A stretch of DNA of 64,000 nt from Neocallimastix lanati (nom. inval.) (GCA_016946835.1 JACVTC010000018.1:1025501-1089500); one strand, 5' to 3'. Positions 34,561-46,040 are shown, counted from the first letter of the stretch. Notes: generated by a model not told the origin, from the letters alone. Numbers and translations: made by a program.

Positions 34561-35904
34561 TTACTATTTATTATCCTTTATATTTTATGATTTCGGAATT
34601 TTTATTATTAATTCTTTATAATTTATTTTTATTTATTACACGTTATTACTCATTATTTATAACTACTTTTAAAAAAAATATAATTATTTATTATTTATTA
34701 TTATTATTTGTGATTCTTATTGTTTATTATTCAATAGTTATGTCTTTTTTAATATTATTTATGCTTTTATTATTTGTTATTCATATTTATTATTTATTAT
34801 TATTAAAATACTACTCTATTATTTATTATTATTATTATTATTATAATTATTATTATTCAAATATCACTACTAATATTATATATTATTATCTATTATTATT
34901 TATAAATTTATTATTATTATCTATTATTATTATTAGTATATTTATTATTCAATAAATAATATTTATTATTATTAGTTTGTTGTGATTATTTATTTGTTAT
35001 ATTTATTATTATTATTCTTTTTAATTTATTATTAAATATTATTTGTTATTATTATTAATAGTGGTTTACTAATTTTACAATATTTAGACTTTTTTAATTA
35101 AATTTATTATTGTTGAATATCTTTTATTCATGACATTAGTTTTCATTTTAATGATATTTAGTGTGACTTTATTATTAATTATTGAATAGGTAGTAAACTA
35201 ATTCAATTTTAGGTAAAGGGAAATAAATATAGGGAAATGAAGTAAAAAATAATACATTTAAAATGGTTTATAAATATGAACTTATTATCTATAATAATAA
35301 TAATTAAAATAATAATAAATTATATTTATAATAATGAATAAAATAATAATAATAACCCTTATGTTTATAGCTACATTATTAATTATATTTTATACATTGG
35401 TATATAAGTATGAAATAATTTCGACATTATAAAAAATACTCTTTATTAAATAATTATTTACTTATGTTAAACTGTAATGTTCTTCTTCGTTGTAAATAAA
35501 TACAAATAAATAAAATATGTATTAAGATTAAATAAAGTATTTGAGATTACAAGATTGTAATCGTGTTATTAATAGCTTAGGAGCTTACTGGCCTATTGTG
35601 TTATAAACCATAAAAATATTAAAATAAAATAAAACAGACTTATTATAATTTTGAAATATTAACATTTAATAGTTTTAAATTTATAAATTTTAAATTATTT
35701 CACTTTTATAATAACTCAATTAAAATTCTTTAAAAAAATTATTTTAAATATAAAAAAAAAAAAAAAAAAACTAGGAAAAAATAGGAAGATAGCCATTTAC
35801 TTTACTAAAAAAAAAAAAAATTTTTTTTAGTGAAGTTCAACTTTTTTAAGTATTCTGAATATAGTATTGATTTTTTGATTTTTTTATGATACTTTGTGTC
35901 AGAT
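34561..35904. other. ATT-rich simple sequence and spacer
   Basis: 34587-35060 is dominated by TTATTA/ATT triplets, and its 122-codon frame is a translation of that. The remainder is AT-rich with a slightly GC-richer patch at 35555-35605 and an A14/T8 inverted run at 35807-35829. No gene supported. Confidence 0.5.
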
Positions 35905-36065
35905 ATGAATTATAAATTCGATGTTCGGGGTTGCCGAGTATAAGTGCAAACTAACGAGGAGCGTCAACAATTTGAAAATGCAGTTAAGATAGGTCAACAG
36001 GAAACGATGACTTTGAGAAAGGAGAAGATCATAATTTTTTTTTCAAATTATCAAATTAAACCCTA
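35905..36065 (+). pseudogene. Coding-like island, possible exon relic
   Basis: An ATG at 35905 and a frame with protein-like composition stand out: MNYKFDVRGCRV, a TAA at 35941, then in the same frame QTNEERQQFENAVKIGQQ and ETMTLRKEK. GC content is locally far above the flanks. A further GC-richer scrap follows at 36136-36170 (GGTGGTGAGGTTCGTTGCC). It may be a decayed gene or an exon of an intron-rich gene. No family recognised. Confidence 0.35.
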
Positions 36066-36081
36066 AACCGGGATAAGTATT

Positions 36082-36112
<31 letters not shown>

Positions 36113-36777
36113 AAAACAAAAAATCTTAAAATAATTTTGGTGGTGAGGTTCGTTGCCATGGACTTCTTTTATTTTATTATTATTTTTTTTTTCTGAATTT
36201 ATTAATACAATTTTATTTTAAATATTGTATTAATTTTTTTTTTTTTTTATTTCATATTAACTATTTATAATATTATTATGTTCCAATTTGCACAAATAAT
36301 ATATATATATTTTATTAATTCTTTGTTTTTTTTATTAAAAAAAAAAAAAAAAAAAAAAAAGACTCATATAACTAATAAATGAATAATTGAATAAAGTTTT
36401 AAAGTTCGCAATCATTGCAGCAATAAAAATTTTTTTAATTAAAATTATTTATAAAGTTTTCCATTTTTTCATTAAACTTTTTTATTTTTTTATTTTTTTT
36501 TTTTTTTGTTTAAGTTTTATATCAATGATAAAATTTAAATGGAGTTTTACCATTTAATGAATTTCTAAAGAATGATAATAATAAAAAAAACTAAAATAAA
36601 AACTTTTTTTTATATTATTTTATTTTTATTTTCATTTTAAATTTGAATTTGAATTTTGTTAATATTTATAATTTCTGGTTAATTTTTCATAAAATCAAAA
36701 TGGTTAAAAATAATTTTATGAAAAATAAATTAAATATAAAAATAATCCATAATTTCAAATTTATTTAATAATTATTT
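36066..36777. other. Poly-A/T-rich spacer
   Basis: Several homopolymer runs (36081-36106, 36337-36360, 36488-36510). No gene seen. Confidence 0.5.
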
Positions 36778-37150
36778 CCATTATTTATTATTTATTATTT
36801 ATTATTTAATTATTTATTATTTATTATTTATTATTTTATTATTTATTATTCAATTATTTATTATTTATTATTCCATTATTTATTATTCCATTATTTATTA
36901 TTTATTATTTATTATTTATTATTTATTATTTATTATTTATTATTTATTATTTAATTATTTATTATTTGTTATTTGTTATTTATTATTTGTTATTTGTTAT
37001 TTGTTATTTATTATTTATTATTTATTATTTATTATTTATTATTTATTATTTATTATTTATTATTTATTATTTATTATTTATTATTTATTTATTTATTATT
37101 ATTTATTATTATTATATTTATTATTTATCATTTATTATTTATTATTTAAA
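36778..37150 (+). repeat. Heptamer (ATTATTT)n satellite array
   Basis: Third array of the 7-bp unit, with variant ATTATTG/TTATTTG units near 36960-37005. Short open frames here (LLFIIYY) are repeat translation. Confidence 0.88.
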
Positions 37151-37202
37151 TTTATTATTGTTAAAGTATCAATATTATTTGATCTGAAATTATGTATAAG
37201 AA

Positions 37203-37585
37203 GGGACAGTGCATTTCGGACTCGCACGTGATTAATTATAGGCTATATATTTTTAAGATGGCGTATTATATATAAATTATTTTATATAAATAAATAAATA
37301 AATAGATAGTAATTAAATAAATATATCATTTTGTAATAATTTCATAATTTAATATATATATTTGATAATAAAAAATAAAAAAATTATAAAAAAAAATAAA
37401 AAAGGTTAAAAAATAAAATAAAAGAAATATATATATATATATCATAATGTGCCATTTTATTTTAATGTTTTAAATTTTATTTTCATATATAAAAATTTAT
37501 TAAAAAATAATATAAGCCACGTTCCTAAATGAAAAATTATGTAATATGTAAAAATTAAAGCCACATTCCGAAATGCACTATTCCC
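37203..37585. mobile_element. Small inverted-repeat (MITE-like) element
   Basis: GGGACAGTGCATTTCGGA at 37203-37220 is mirrored by TCCGAAATGCACTATTCCC at 37567-37585; 13 inner bases match perfectly. The left end continues to ATGGCGTATTATA, as does the outward-facing right end of the MULE interval near 59893. About 380 bases, non-coding. A target duplication is not evident. Confidence 0.5.
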
Positions 37586-38240
37586 ATATAATAATTATTG
37601 ATACACGTGATATATATATAATGTGCCACAAAAGATTAATAGTTAAATACATAAAATGCCCATTTAATTATAAACTTTTTTGTATTTTTAAATAAATCAA
37701 TGATTTAATTAAAAATACAAAAAAAAGGAATCCGAATTAATTGATAAAAAATGTGATAAAAATAATTCTAATAAACATTTATAGTATAAATGTTTATTAG
37801 AATTAAACAAACTCTAAATTTATAAATAATAATTAACTAGAATATATGTAATTTAAATTATATTAATATCAATATCAATATCAATATATTTTATTAATAA
37901 CAATATCAATATATAAACATTATTAATAATAAATATTATAATTAAATTTATTTTATTATTTAATTTAATAATAAAAATTTTTATTTATTTTATTTAAATA
38001 AAATAAAATGGAAAGGCTATATTATTAAAATATTTAATAATAAAATATAATAATAAAATGAAATGAAAATAAATAAAAATAAAATATAATTTTTAACAGA
38101 AAACTTATTTATTGTTTTATTTATTATTTTTTTTTTTAGATTTTATTTTTTTTTTTAATGCTAAAATACAATAAATAAAAATATATTGTTGAAAATGTAA
38201 TTTACATTATACATATTGTACAAATATTTATGTTGATTTT
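37586..38240. other. AT-rich spacer
   Basis: No gene. Contains ATCAATATCAATATCAAT near 37866-37885 and a hairpin CTAATAAACATTTATA / TATAAATGTTTATTAG near 37768-37800. Confidence 0.4.
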
Positions 38241-38510
38241 ACATAAATTATGTCGAAATGCATCACATTCAAATGTAAATTAACATTTGAATTTGATGCA
38301 TTTTTTTATTTTATATTTTACTTTATTATTTATTTATTTTTTTTATTTTTTATTTTTCTTTATTATTTATTTTTTTTTTACTATAAATATTAATAAAATT
38401 AAATTATGAAAAAAAAATATATTTAACCTTTTCCTACATGATTTTTATAAGCCACATTGTAATACATGAATAAATGATCAAACATAATTTATGTCGAAAT
38501 GCAACACCCA
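38241..38510. repeat. MULE-end-like repeats with a strong fold-back hairpin
   Basis: ACATAAATTATGTCGAAATG at 38241 recurs almost unchanged at 38482, both followed by CA. The arms 38256-38275 and 38284-38303 pair at 19 of 20 positions around an 8-base loop (AAATGCATCACATTCAAATG on the left). AAGCCACATTGTAATACATG at 38451 is shared, inverted, with about 59975-59995. Confidence 0.6.
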
Positions 38511-38627
38511 ACATTATTCATGCTAATGCATAATTCAATGTAAATTATTAGATTTATTTTGTATATGTAAATATAATTCTTAATAAATAAATATAAAATA
38601 ATAATAATGGAAATAATAAATAATTAT

Positions 38628-38880
38628 TTCCATTATTTATTATTTATTATTTATTATTTATTATTTATTATTTATTATTTATTATTTATTATTTATTATT
38701 TATTATTTATTATTTATTATTTATTATTTATTATTTATTATTTATTATTTATTATTTATTATTTATTATTTATTATTTATTATTTATTAATTATTAATTA
38801 TTATTTATTATTTATTATTTAATATTTAATATTTAATATTTAATATTTAATATTTAATATTTAATAATTAATATTTATTA
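38628..38880 (+). repeat. Heptamer (ATTATTT)n array changing into (AATATTT)n
   Basis: Fourth ATTATTT array, nearly perfect to about 38785, followed by about eight AATATTT units at 38818-38865. The change of unit within one array suggests slippage-driven replacement. Confidence 0.9.
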
Positions 38881-39010
38881 TTTATTATTCAATTATTTAT
38901 TATTTAATATTTATTTATTATTTTTATTATTATTATAAAGTTTAACGTAACTATAAAAAAAAAATAGATAAATAAAATAATAAAATAAATTATATTTATT
39001 TTAACTATTA

Positions 39011-39053
<43 letters not shown>

Positions 39054-39421
39054 ATCATCAATATTTTAAAGAAACTATAAAAATTTAAGGAATATAAATT
39101 TAGATAAAAGTTTTTAAAATACAAAATAGTGTTAATAATAAAAAAAAGAAGTATTAAGTTTTATTTACTTATTTAATTTTATTTTTTTTCTAGTAATGAA
39201 TAGAACATTTGTAAATAGTTTTTTATATTAGTTGGATTTGACCTTTTTTATTTATTTATTTTTATTTTTCTTATTTTTTTATTTTAATAATTTATTATTC
39301 ATTTATTAAGTATTAATTGTTCCATTATTTAATATTTAATATTTATTATTAAATAATTAATATTTAATATTTATTATTAAATAATTAATAATTAATAATT
39401 AATATTAAATATTAATTACAG
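38881..39421. other. Low-complexity spacer ending in a possible splice acceptor
   Basis: Contains T31 at about 39016-39046. ATTAATTACAG ends at 39421, directly before scaffoldin-like coding sequence, so this may be the intron or upstream region of the relic that follows. Confidence 0.45.
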
Positions 39422-40202
39422 TCTCTACCGATGATGATTTCCCACATGTTATCAATGATAAAACCGTCATTGTTAAAATAGGAACCGATGGTAGTGCCAC
39501 CATTGAAGATGGTTACTATTTGGATAAAACAGATACAGACATCCTTACGATGGTGAATGATACCCAGAAAATAATCATGGTGATCATCTTTTCACCTATA
39601 CTGATCATAATTGTTCCATTCTAACTTTAAAAGAAGCTGATGCTGGCCATTATATTAATTCGGCTAATAAAAGTAATCTTATTCTTTGTGATGGCGATTC
39701 CAATTGTGAGCTTGTTGCTACGGAACTTGGTTACTATAAAACCATAAGTGGTAATGATAGTAAATATATTATGTGCCCTGGAGAATCAGATGATTATAAA
39801 GAAATTGATAGTTGTGGAGAATGTGGTATCGAGGAAACCTATGGTTTTCTAAATTCCTCTGCTGAACTTTGTCTCAGTTACTCTGTGACTATTGCTAAAA
39901 CCGGATTCTCTGAAGGTACTTTTCTCATTGAAAGTAGTGCCGAAACCGGTATCTTTTACTCAGTCGAGAATGAGAAAGCTAAAAAAGCCTTATTAAAGGT
40001 TATCTCCCATGCCATGACCATTGATAAAACAGAAGGCTCTTACTGTGTTAAAAAATCCACTTTAGCAGTTACTTCTCCACCTTGTGATGCTGAAACAACA
40101 GATTCCTATCATTGTGATAATGGCTTTTGTGTCAAAGAAGAGGATGAACCATTTTCCCATTTTCTCCTGCTGATGAATGTAATTTTGATACATTTTAATT
40201 AA
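39422..40202 (+). pseudogene. Scaffoldin fragment, copy 1
   Basis: Reads as scaffoldin-type repeats: FPHVIN, DGYYLDKTDTDI, GHYINSANKSNLILCDG, ELVATELGYYK, then from 39771 a 143-codon frame with CGECG, AELCLS, SSAETGIFYS and GSYCVKK. The reading frame changes at least once inside the fragment and there is no start, so it is a relic. It begins at an AG acceptor-like site and ends in FLLLMNVILIHFN, a short hydrophobic tail that might imitate a GPI signal. It is clearly homologous to copy 2 at 46780-47440 and more distantly to the intact gene at 1-16197. Confidence 0.75.
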
Positions 40203-40934
40203 ATATTTTGATTATTAAAATTGAATTTTCTCTCTTTTTTGTTTTTTTTTTTTTTTCTTACGTAAAACGTTAAATTTGTTGAATTAAAATAAAAATAAGT
40301 GTTTGTATTTTAAATATAAATCTTTAATAATTTATTATATAAATTATAAATATTAAAATTGCAATCCTTATGATTAAATGAGATATTTACAAATATCTTC
40401 AATTAAAAAATATTTATATTTAATATATATAAACTAATAAATTTTTGAAGATATATAATTATTAAATACCAATAGTTTTTTTTTAATTTATATTTTATGA
40501 TTTATAAAATATAAAAATATATATATATAAATCGAATATAATAATATGATGTATATATAAAATTAATTTAAATATTTCTCAATACTATTTATTAATATAT
40601 GAAAATTATAAAAAAATTCAAAAATTTATTTATCTAAAATAATTTTATTTATTTATTTATATATATATATATTAATTTATATATTAATTCATTTATTTAT
40701 ATATTAATTTATTTATTTATACTTTAATTTATTAATTTATATATATATATATATTTTTATTTATTAATTCATTTATTTATATATTAATTTATTTATTTAT
40801 ATTTTAATCTATTAATTTATTTATATATTAATTTATTTATTTATATTTTAATCTATTAATTTATATATATATATATATTTATTTATATATTAATTATATA
40901 TATTTATTTATTTATATAAATAATGAAATATTAA
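40203..40934. other. AT-rich spacer with ATTTATTTATAT repeats
   Basis: Between 40630 and 40920 the unit TTATATATTAATTTATTTAT recurs with variations. No gene. Confidence 0.5.
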
Positions 40935-40939
40935 TATTT

Positions 40940-41175
40940 TGTTAAAATATAAATATTAAAGTTTTGTATATATATAATATTAAGGAGTTTTGTGATATAT
41001 TTTAATATATATTTTCAAGTATAAGACCAATAATATATTTGTGTAACCTTAATAAAATAACTATAAATATTTTATAATATAAATCTCTTCAACAATAACT
41101 CCTTTTAATAAAAAACACGAAATTAGATTCTCACATTTTTAAAACATAATCAAAGGAGATTTCTTATATTTAACA
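40940..41175 (+). repeat. 5' LTR of element B
   Basis: 236 bases, TGTTAAAATATAAATATT to CTTATATTTAACA; about 99% identical to the 3' copy. Preceded by TATTT. Confidence 0.92.
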
Positions 41176-41206
41176 GATTAAGAGTCTCAATCTCACCAAA
41201 TTGAGC
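41176..41206 (+). promoter_or_regulatory. Primer-binding site of element B (tRNA-Lys CUU half)
   Basis: GATTAAGAGTCTCAATCT directly after the LTR, then CACCAAATTGAG. The complement gives GAGACTCTTAATC and CTCAATTTGGTG, again the anticodon and D arms of tRNA-Lys(CUU). Confidence 0.7.
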
Positions 41207-41793
41207 AAAAAAGCTAAGTTAAGTAAAATAATAAATAATATTATTTATAATATTTATAATATTATTAATCTCTTTTTTATTTTAAATATATAATATTAAA
41301 ATTATAATAAATTAACATTCAATTTTAAAATTATAATAAATTATCATTCAATAATAAAATAAACAAAAATAAACTTCTTTAAATAAACAAAAATAAATTT
41401 CTTAAAATAAATAAACTCTTTATCTAATAAATAAATTCAAATGAAATATATAATTCTTATATTAATATAAGTATTAATTGTGTTCTTTTTAAAATTCATA
41501 ATTTTGAAATGCATTATTAATATAAAATAAAATGAAGTAAATATTTTTAAAAAAAAAAATAAATAAATAAATAATTATAATAAATAAAAATAAAAAGAGA
41601 TATATAAATAAATCTTTATATTAAGAATAGCCTAAAATTTAAATTAAATATTTTATTAAGTAATAATAAAAAAAAAACAAAATAAAATACAATCAATCTT
41701 CCCATTATACAATAAATAAATTAATTAATAATTAATTAAATATATTTAAATAAAAATTATTAATGTTGTCATTTAATAATAAATAAAATGAGA

Positions 41794-42035
41794 ATAGTCA
41801 ACTAATAACTATTTGTAAAATGAATAAAAATAAATGACAGTTAAATAGTGTTATTAAGTTGAAAAATAATAATAAAACAATAGTCAACCATTTTGGGTTG
41901 AAAATAATTGTATAATAAGATGAAATAATAAATTATGTTATAATATGTTAAGTTGAAAATATACAATTTAATAGTCAACTAACATATTTATAAAATAAAA
42001 AAGGCCTTAATAGTCAACTAAATAATTAAGTTGAA
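41794..42035 (+). repeat. Leader hairpins of element B with AGTCAACT motif
   Basis: ATAGTCAAC occurs near 41794, 41880, 41971 and 42010, interleaved with GTTGAAAA (near 41858, 41897, 41952, 42030). ATGTTAAGTTGA (41945) pairs with TCAACTAACAT (41974), and TCAACT (42013) pairs with AGTTGA (42028). Copia A leader hairpins carry the same (A)GTCAACT on their 3' arm. Confidence 0.6.
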
Positions 42036-42216
42036 AATATTACGATAATATTATTTAATTAAAATATTGTATTAATGGGAAAGATATAATTAATAATTAA
42101 AAGAAAATTAGCAATAAAATAAATCAAGATTTAAAAAAAAATTAAGATAAAAAATAAAAATTATATACAAAAATATTTACTTCATAAATTAATATATGAC
42201 TTAATTTAAGTTCCTT

Positions 42217-42416
42217 TAGGTATTATAGTGATTTTATGTATTGTCATTATCATTAATCAAATATTTAGAACCATTGGCTTCAATTTTCCAGCCAATGTAG
42301 CAGGAATACTTATCGTGAGTGTGATTATTATTATTGGAAAGAGAAACTTAAAGAAGTCTACTATGGTCTCCATTTTAAAATGGATTAATCCTGTGGTTGA
42401 ATTTATTATGAATTGA
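42217..42416 (+). pseudogene. LrgA/LrgB-type membrane protein fragment inside element B
   Basis: The frame reads GIIVILCIVIIINQIFR, then FNFPANVAGILIVSVIIII and WINPVVEFIMN before a TGA. The succession hydrophobic span, FPA(N/S)VAGM/I, hydrophobic span, then I-x-P-x-x-x-F-I/L-x-x-W-M/I matches the LrgA-like part of fungal LrgB-family membrane proteins. Only about 65 residues are present. The upstream TTTAGGTATTATAG could include a splice acceptor. Probably an exon carried as cargo. Assignment is by remembered motif, not alignment. Confidence 0.45.
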
Positions 42417-42989
42417 ATGGTATACAAAAAAAAAAAAAAACAAGGCCACAGTGATAAACGAAATGGAAAAGGAAATAGATATTAAAATAATTCTAATACT
42501 ACCACTACTACTACTACTACTAACACTAATTGTAATAATAGTATATTGAAACAAATATAAAGGATAAAATAACATAAATTAAATAAGTACTAATTTATAT
42601 AATAATTATAATTTAAATCAAAGTTCAACTTCAAAATTAGACAAACAAACAATTTTAAATTTAATCAAAATGCAAACCACTTACAGAATCAATTATGGCT
42701 TCGTTCTCATTGTAGGACGGATCCAAATAACGTCGATCATGTACAATTCCCATTTGAAACTGAAAATGCAAAAAATTAATACAACAAAAGATCTTAGATA
42801 ATGTGATCATCGCTCAAAAGATCAAAGAACAAAATCAAGAATTAGCTCATTTTTTTTGCAAATATTGATGAAAAAAAGAAAAATAAATGAAGAATTAGAA
42901 AACAAGAACAATGTTTTGCTTTCTCCAATTGATTTAGATTTAATATCCAATAATTCAAGTAATTTATTATTAAAAAATAGTATAAATGT

Positions 42990-43560
42990 AAACAATAATT
43001 TATATATTAATCCAAATGTAAACATTAACAATATCATAAGTAGTCCAATTAATCCAAAAGTGACCAGTAAAGAAAGCAACAACACTATCAACAAATGGTA
43101 TAAATAAATACATTGAATTAATTCCATCTTTATCATAGAGAGCACCAGAACAACTAGCCTTAATATTATTATATTTTAATAACTCTTTAAGAGCTTTAGA
43201 ATCAGAAATAGTAAGTTCATAATGACTAATTGGAGTAAGAATATCTTTATAATCAGTTGAGGAATTTGGAACATCAAAGATTATATCTTTACACTTCATT
43301 TGAATTTGTTCTGTTAATTATTACCTTCAGAATTTAATTGAGAACAGTAGATTTAACTTGAGTAATATCAGCAAAATCTTTGAAGTATCTGGTTCTGAAT
43401 TTAAATATGCTACTCTAAAATTATTCTTTTTTTGATAATTTTCAATTTGTATTTTAAGTTCAGCAAGAAAAATTTGATGAATAATAGAATTAAATAGAAC
43501 ATCATTTTCTAAATAAACTGAATTAATAGGTAATGTAACGAAATAGAAGAGAATGCTATA
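42990..43560 (-). pseudogene. Unidentified protein fragment inside element B
   Basis: On the minus strand the composition is protein-like in more than one frame: one piece reads VYLENDVLFNS and IQIENYQKKNNFRVAYLNS (about 43540-43390); another reads CKDIIFDVPNSSTDYKD, ISHYELTISDSKALKEL and ALYDKDG (43299-43130). Frames are broken. I do not recognise the family. It is not retrotransposon-like. Confidence 0.4.
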
Positions 43561-45181
43561 ACTATCTAAATAGTTTGAATAATAGAAATTTTTGTTCCTT
43601 CAGTAATAATGTTTTCATTTTAATTTGAAATTCCAGAATATTTGTTATAAATATTCTTAAAGATAAAAACAAATAATCTTTAATATATCTGTAATAATAT
43701 TATGAAATAAAAAAAAAACAAAACTAATGGAGATAATATTGTCAACAATAATGATAATAACAATAATAATAGCAATAATAATGGTTAAATCGGTAATAAT
43801 AAATCAAAAATTTTAGCAAATGAAAGTACAACTGAAGAAACAAATAATGCTGTTATTATCTCTTTGTATGGTACAAGTGTATTTGCCTTAGTTACTATTA
43901 TTGGATTTATCCTAATAAAAAAAAAAGGCATTTATGTAAAACGGTAACATCGATATTTCATACAGTTCATTAAATTATGTTAAATTATGTTAGTCCAAAA
44001 CCAAACTATCCAGTAGGTGGATTGTACGATAATTTGACTAATTCAAATAATGACTTTAAACGTAATTATCAGTTAAGATTTTACAAATTATCAATCTCAA
44101 GTTAGTTATTCAATTTCCTTAAGTGATGGTTCATGTGTCAACATGGAATAAAATTCTGATGTTTTCTAAACCACTGAAAATACTCCAGTTCCATGTTTAT
44201 CAAGAGATCTACATAGATTTACAAAGAGATTCACCAAAGGAATCACCACCATATAATAATCAAAAAGATTTACTAATCATTAAACATGTTGATTAAGAAA
44301 TTGTTATTAACTCAGAAATGTTTTTAAGTGAAACCATAAACTCTAACACAATTTCTATTTTTGCTACAACTACTACATTTATTTTAGCTATTAATAAATG
44401 TGGTGATCTTACCATAGACAACTCTAATATTATTGTTAAAAAGCCAAATACTAATAATAATAAAAAAAAAAAAAAAAAAAAATCCAATGTCACATCAAGT
44501 ACTTGCACTTCATGCAGTACATCTTCATGTTCTTCTTGTAATAATTGATCCTGTTCACACAACGGCTCAGGAACTTGCTGTTGTATTGCAGAGAATCATC
44601 AAGATAGACTACAACATCTACCGATGAATCATCCTTATATTTCAAGCCATACTATCCGTTCAATTTTGCAAATAACTCAAATATGGGAGATACCACTCGT
44701 AGATACTCCGTCATTATTGACAATAACAGTAATAAAGATTCCGTTACTTACACCGAAACTAATTATGACGATAGTCGTAGAACGACAAATTATACTGAAA
44801 CTAATTACAATAGTCATAGAACAACAGAATATAAAAAACAGAAGTTTAATTGAATTATTGGTAGACAATGGATAGATATTTATAATGAAAATAAATTTAG
44901 GGAAACACAATTATTTTATGCATGTAAAAGTTGAAATAAAAAATTTTGTAGAAATAAATAGAATATCTAGTAATACTTGTAATAGATATAAATGAATAGT
45001 AATCATAAAAACGAAACAAAAAAATAATAATAATTACAGTTTAATGTGTGTAGTTCTTTAAATTTCAAAAAAAAAAAAAAAAAAAAAAAAAAAGTATAAA
45101 TATCAAATTAATTTGATTAATTTGTATATGATGAGGAAGATTTTCTATCCATTTGGTATCTTTATCATACCTTACGATTGT
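43561..45181. other. Interior of element B, degenerate
   Basis: Short coding-like scraps (for example IISLYGTSVFALVTIIGF near 43855, a probable membrane span; TSSTCTSCSTSSCSSC near 44490), an A17 run at 44464 and A28 at 45068. No gene can be supported; the scraps look like further decayed cellular sequence. Confidence 0.4.
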
Positions 45182-45450
45182 TCAACAACCATATTCAGTC
45201 AAGGCAATTTCAACATTAGTCTTACTATTAGGATCTTGATAAACAACTCGATCATAATAACGAACTCGGTTAAACTCAATCGGTTGATTGTAAAATGCAA
45301 TCACCACTTCTATAGCTTGTACAATAACATTTATTATTTTTAATATTAACATAACCTTTAATGTCACAGTCATCAGGGTTATCTCTATTGTTTGGAACAA
45401 ATCTCATACTAGTATGCTTATTTCTATTATAGCAATCAGAAAAAATACCA
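45182..45450 (-). pseudogene. Fragment of the small secreted protein family inside element B
   Basis: Minus-strand reading gives GIFSDCYNRNKHTSMRFVPN, CDIKGYVNIKNNKCYC and, in a neighbouring frame, FNRVRYYDRV and IALTEYGCC before a stop. The order (G-x-F/Y-x-D-C, R-x-x-V/I, C-Y-C/Y, then a TEYG-C end) parallels the gene at 59092-59540, which ends LTEYGWCWCG. Broken; lacks the signal peptide end. Confidence 0.5.
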
Positions 45451-45757
45451 TTTTAAGTATCTATATCTATGATTTACAATTTATAAACAATCTTTGTAAT
45501 TATCTTAAATAACTATTTTCTCTTTGTTGTAAATCAGCCAAATCATTTTACTCGACATATATTATATAGTACTATACTAAAATTATAATATATTAATATT
45601 AAACACCGAATATAATGTAAATATTATCTAACTATATAAATCTATACTCTTTATAGTTTAATCGTCAATATAGACGATACAATTTGATACCAAATTATTT
45701 CTGCTGCAACTCTTAATTCAAGTCTTACTTTTTATGAAGTTAGACTTGAGGGGGAGT

Positions 45758-45992
45758 GTTAAAATATAAATATTGAAGTTTTGTATATATATAATATTAA
45801 GGAGTTTTGTGATATATTTTAATATATATTTTCAAGTATAAGACCAATAATATATTTGTGTAACCTTAATAAAATAACTATAAATATTTTATTATATAAA
45901 TCTCTTCAACAATAACTCCTTTTAATAAAAAACACGAAATTAGATTCTCACATTTTTAAAACATAATCAAAGGAGATTTCTTATATTTAACA
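45758..45992 (+). repeat. 3' LTR of element B
   Basis: 235 bases, preceded by GAGGGGGAG and followed by the TATTT target copy. Confidence 0.92.
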
Positions 45993-46040
45993 TATTTTTA
46001 TTAATATATTTTATTATGAAAATATTTATATAATGAGTTA

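Larger units (their letters stand above)
40940..45992 (+). mobile_element. Non-autonomous LTR retrotransposon B carrying host-like gene fragments
   Basis: Two LTRs (40940-41175 and 45758-45992) differ at only about three positions. Both begin TGTTAAAATAT and end TTTAACA. The unit is bracketed by the 5-bp duplication TATTT (40935-40939 and 45993-45997). A primer-binding site like that of copia A follows the 5' LTR, and the purine tract GAGGGGGAG precedes the 3' LTR. The 4.6-kb interior has a hairpin-rich leader and no recognisable gag, protease, integrase or RT. Instead it has pieces resembling cellular genes (42217, 42990 and 45182). The ends look whole; insertion is recent. It would need a partner such as copia A for mobility, which is inference from the shared primer site, purine tract and LTR start. 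Confidence 0.85.

Noticed and set aside
34587-34955. 122-aa Tyr/Leu/Ile frame
   Set aside because: Translation of TTATTA simple sequence.
41176-41206. tRNA-Lys gene (minus strand)
   Set aside because: Only the 5' half can be matched, it recurs directly inside three LTRs, and no acceptor or T arm follows; primer-binding site fits better.
40940-45992. Two unrelated solo LTRs
   Set aside because: The TATTT duplication brackets the outer ends only, and primer site and purine tract lie at the inner edges, as in one element.
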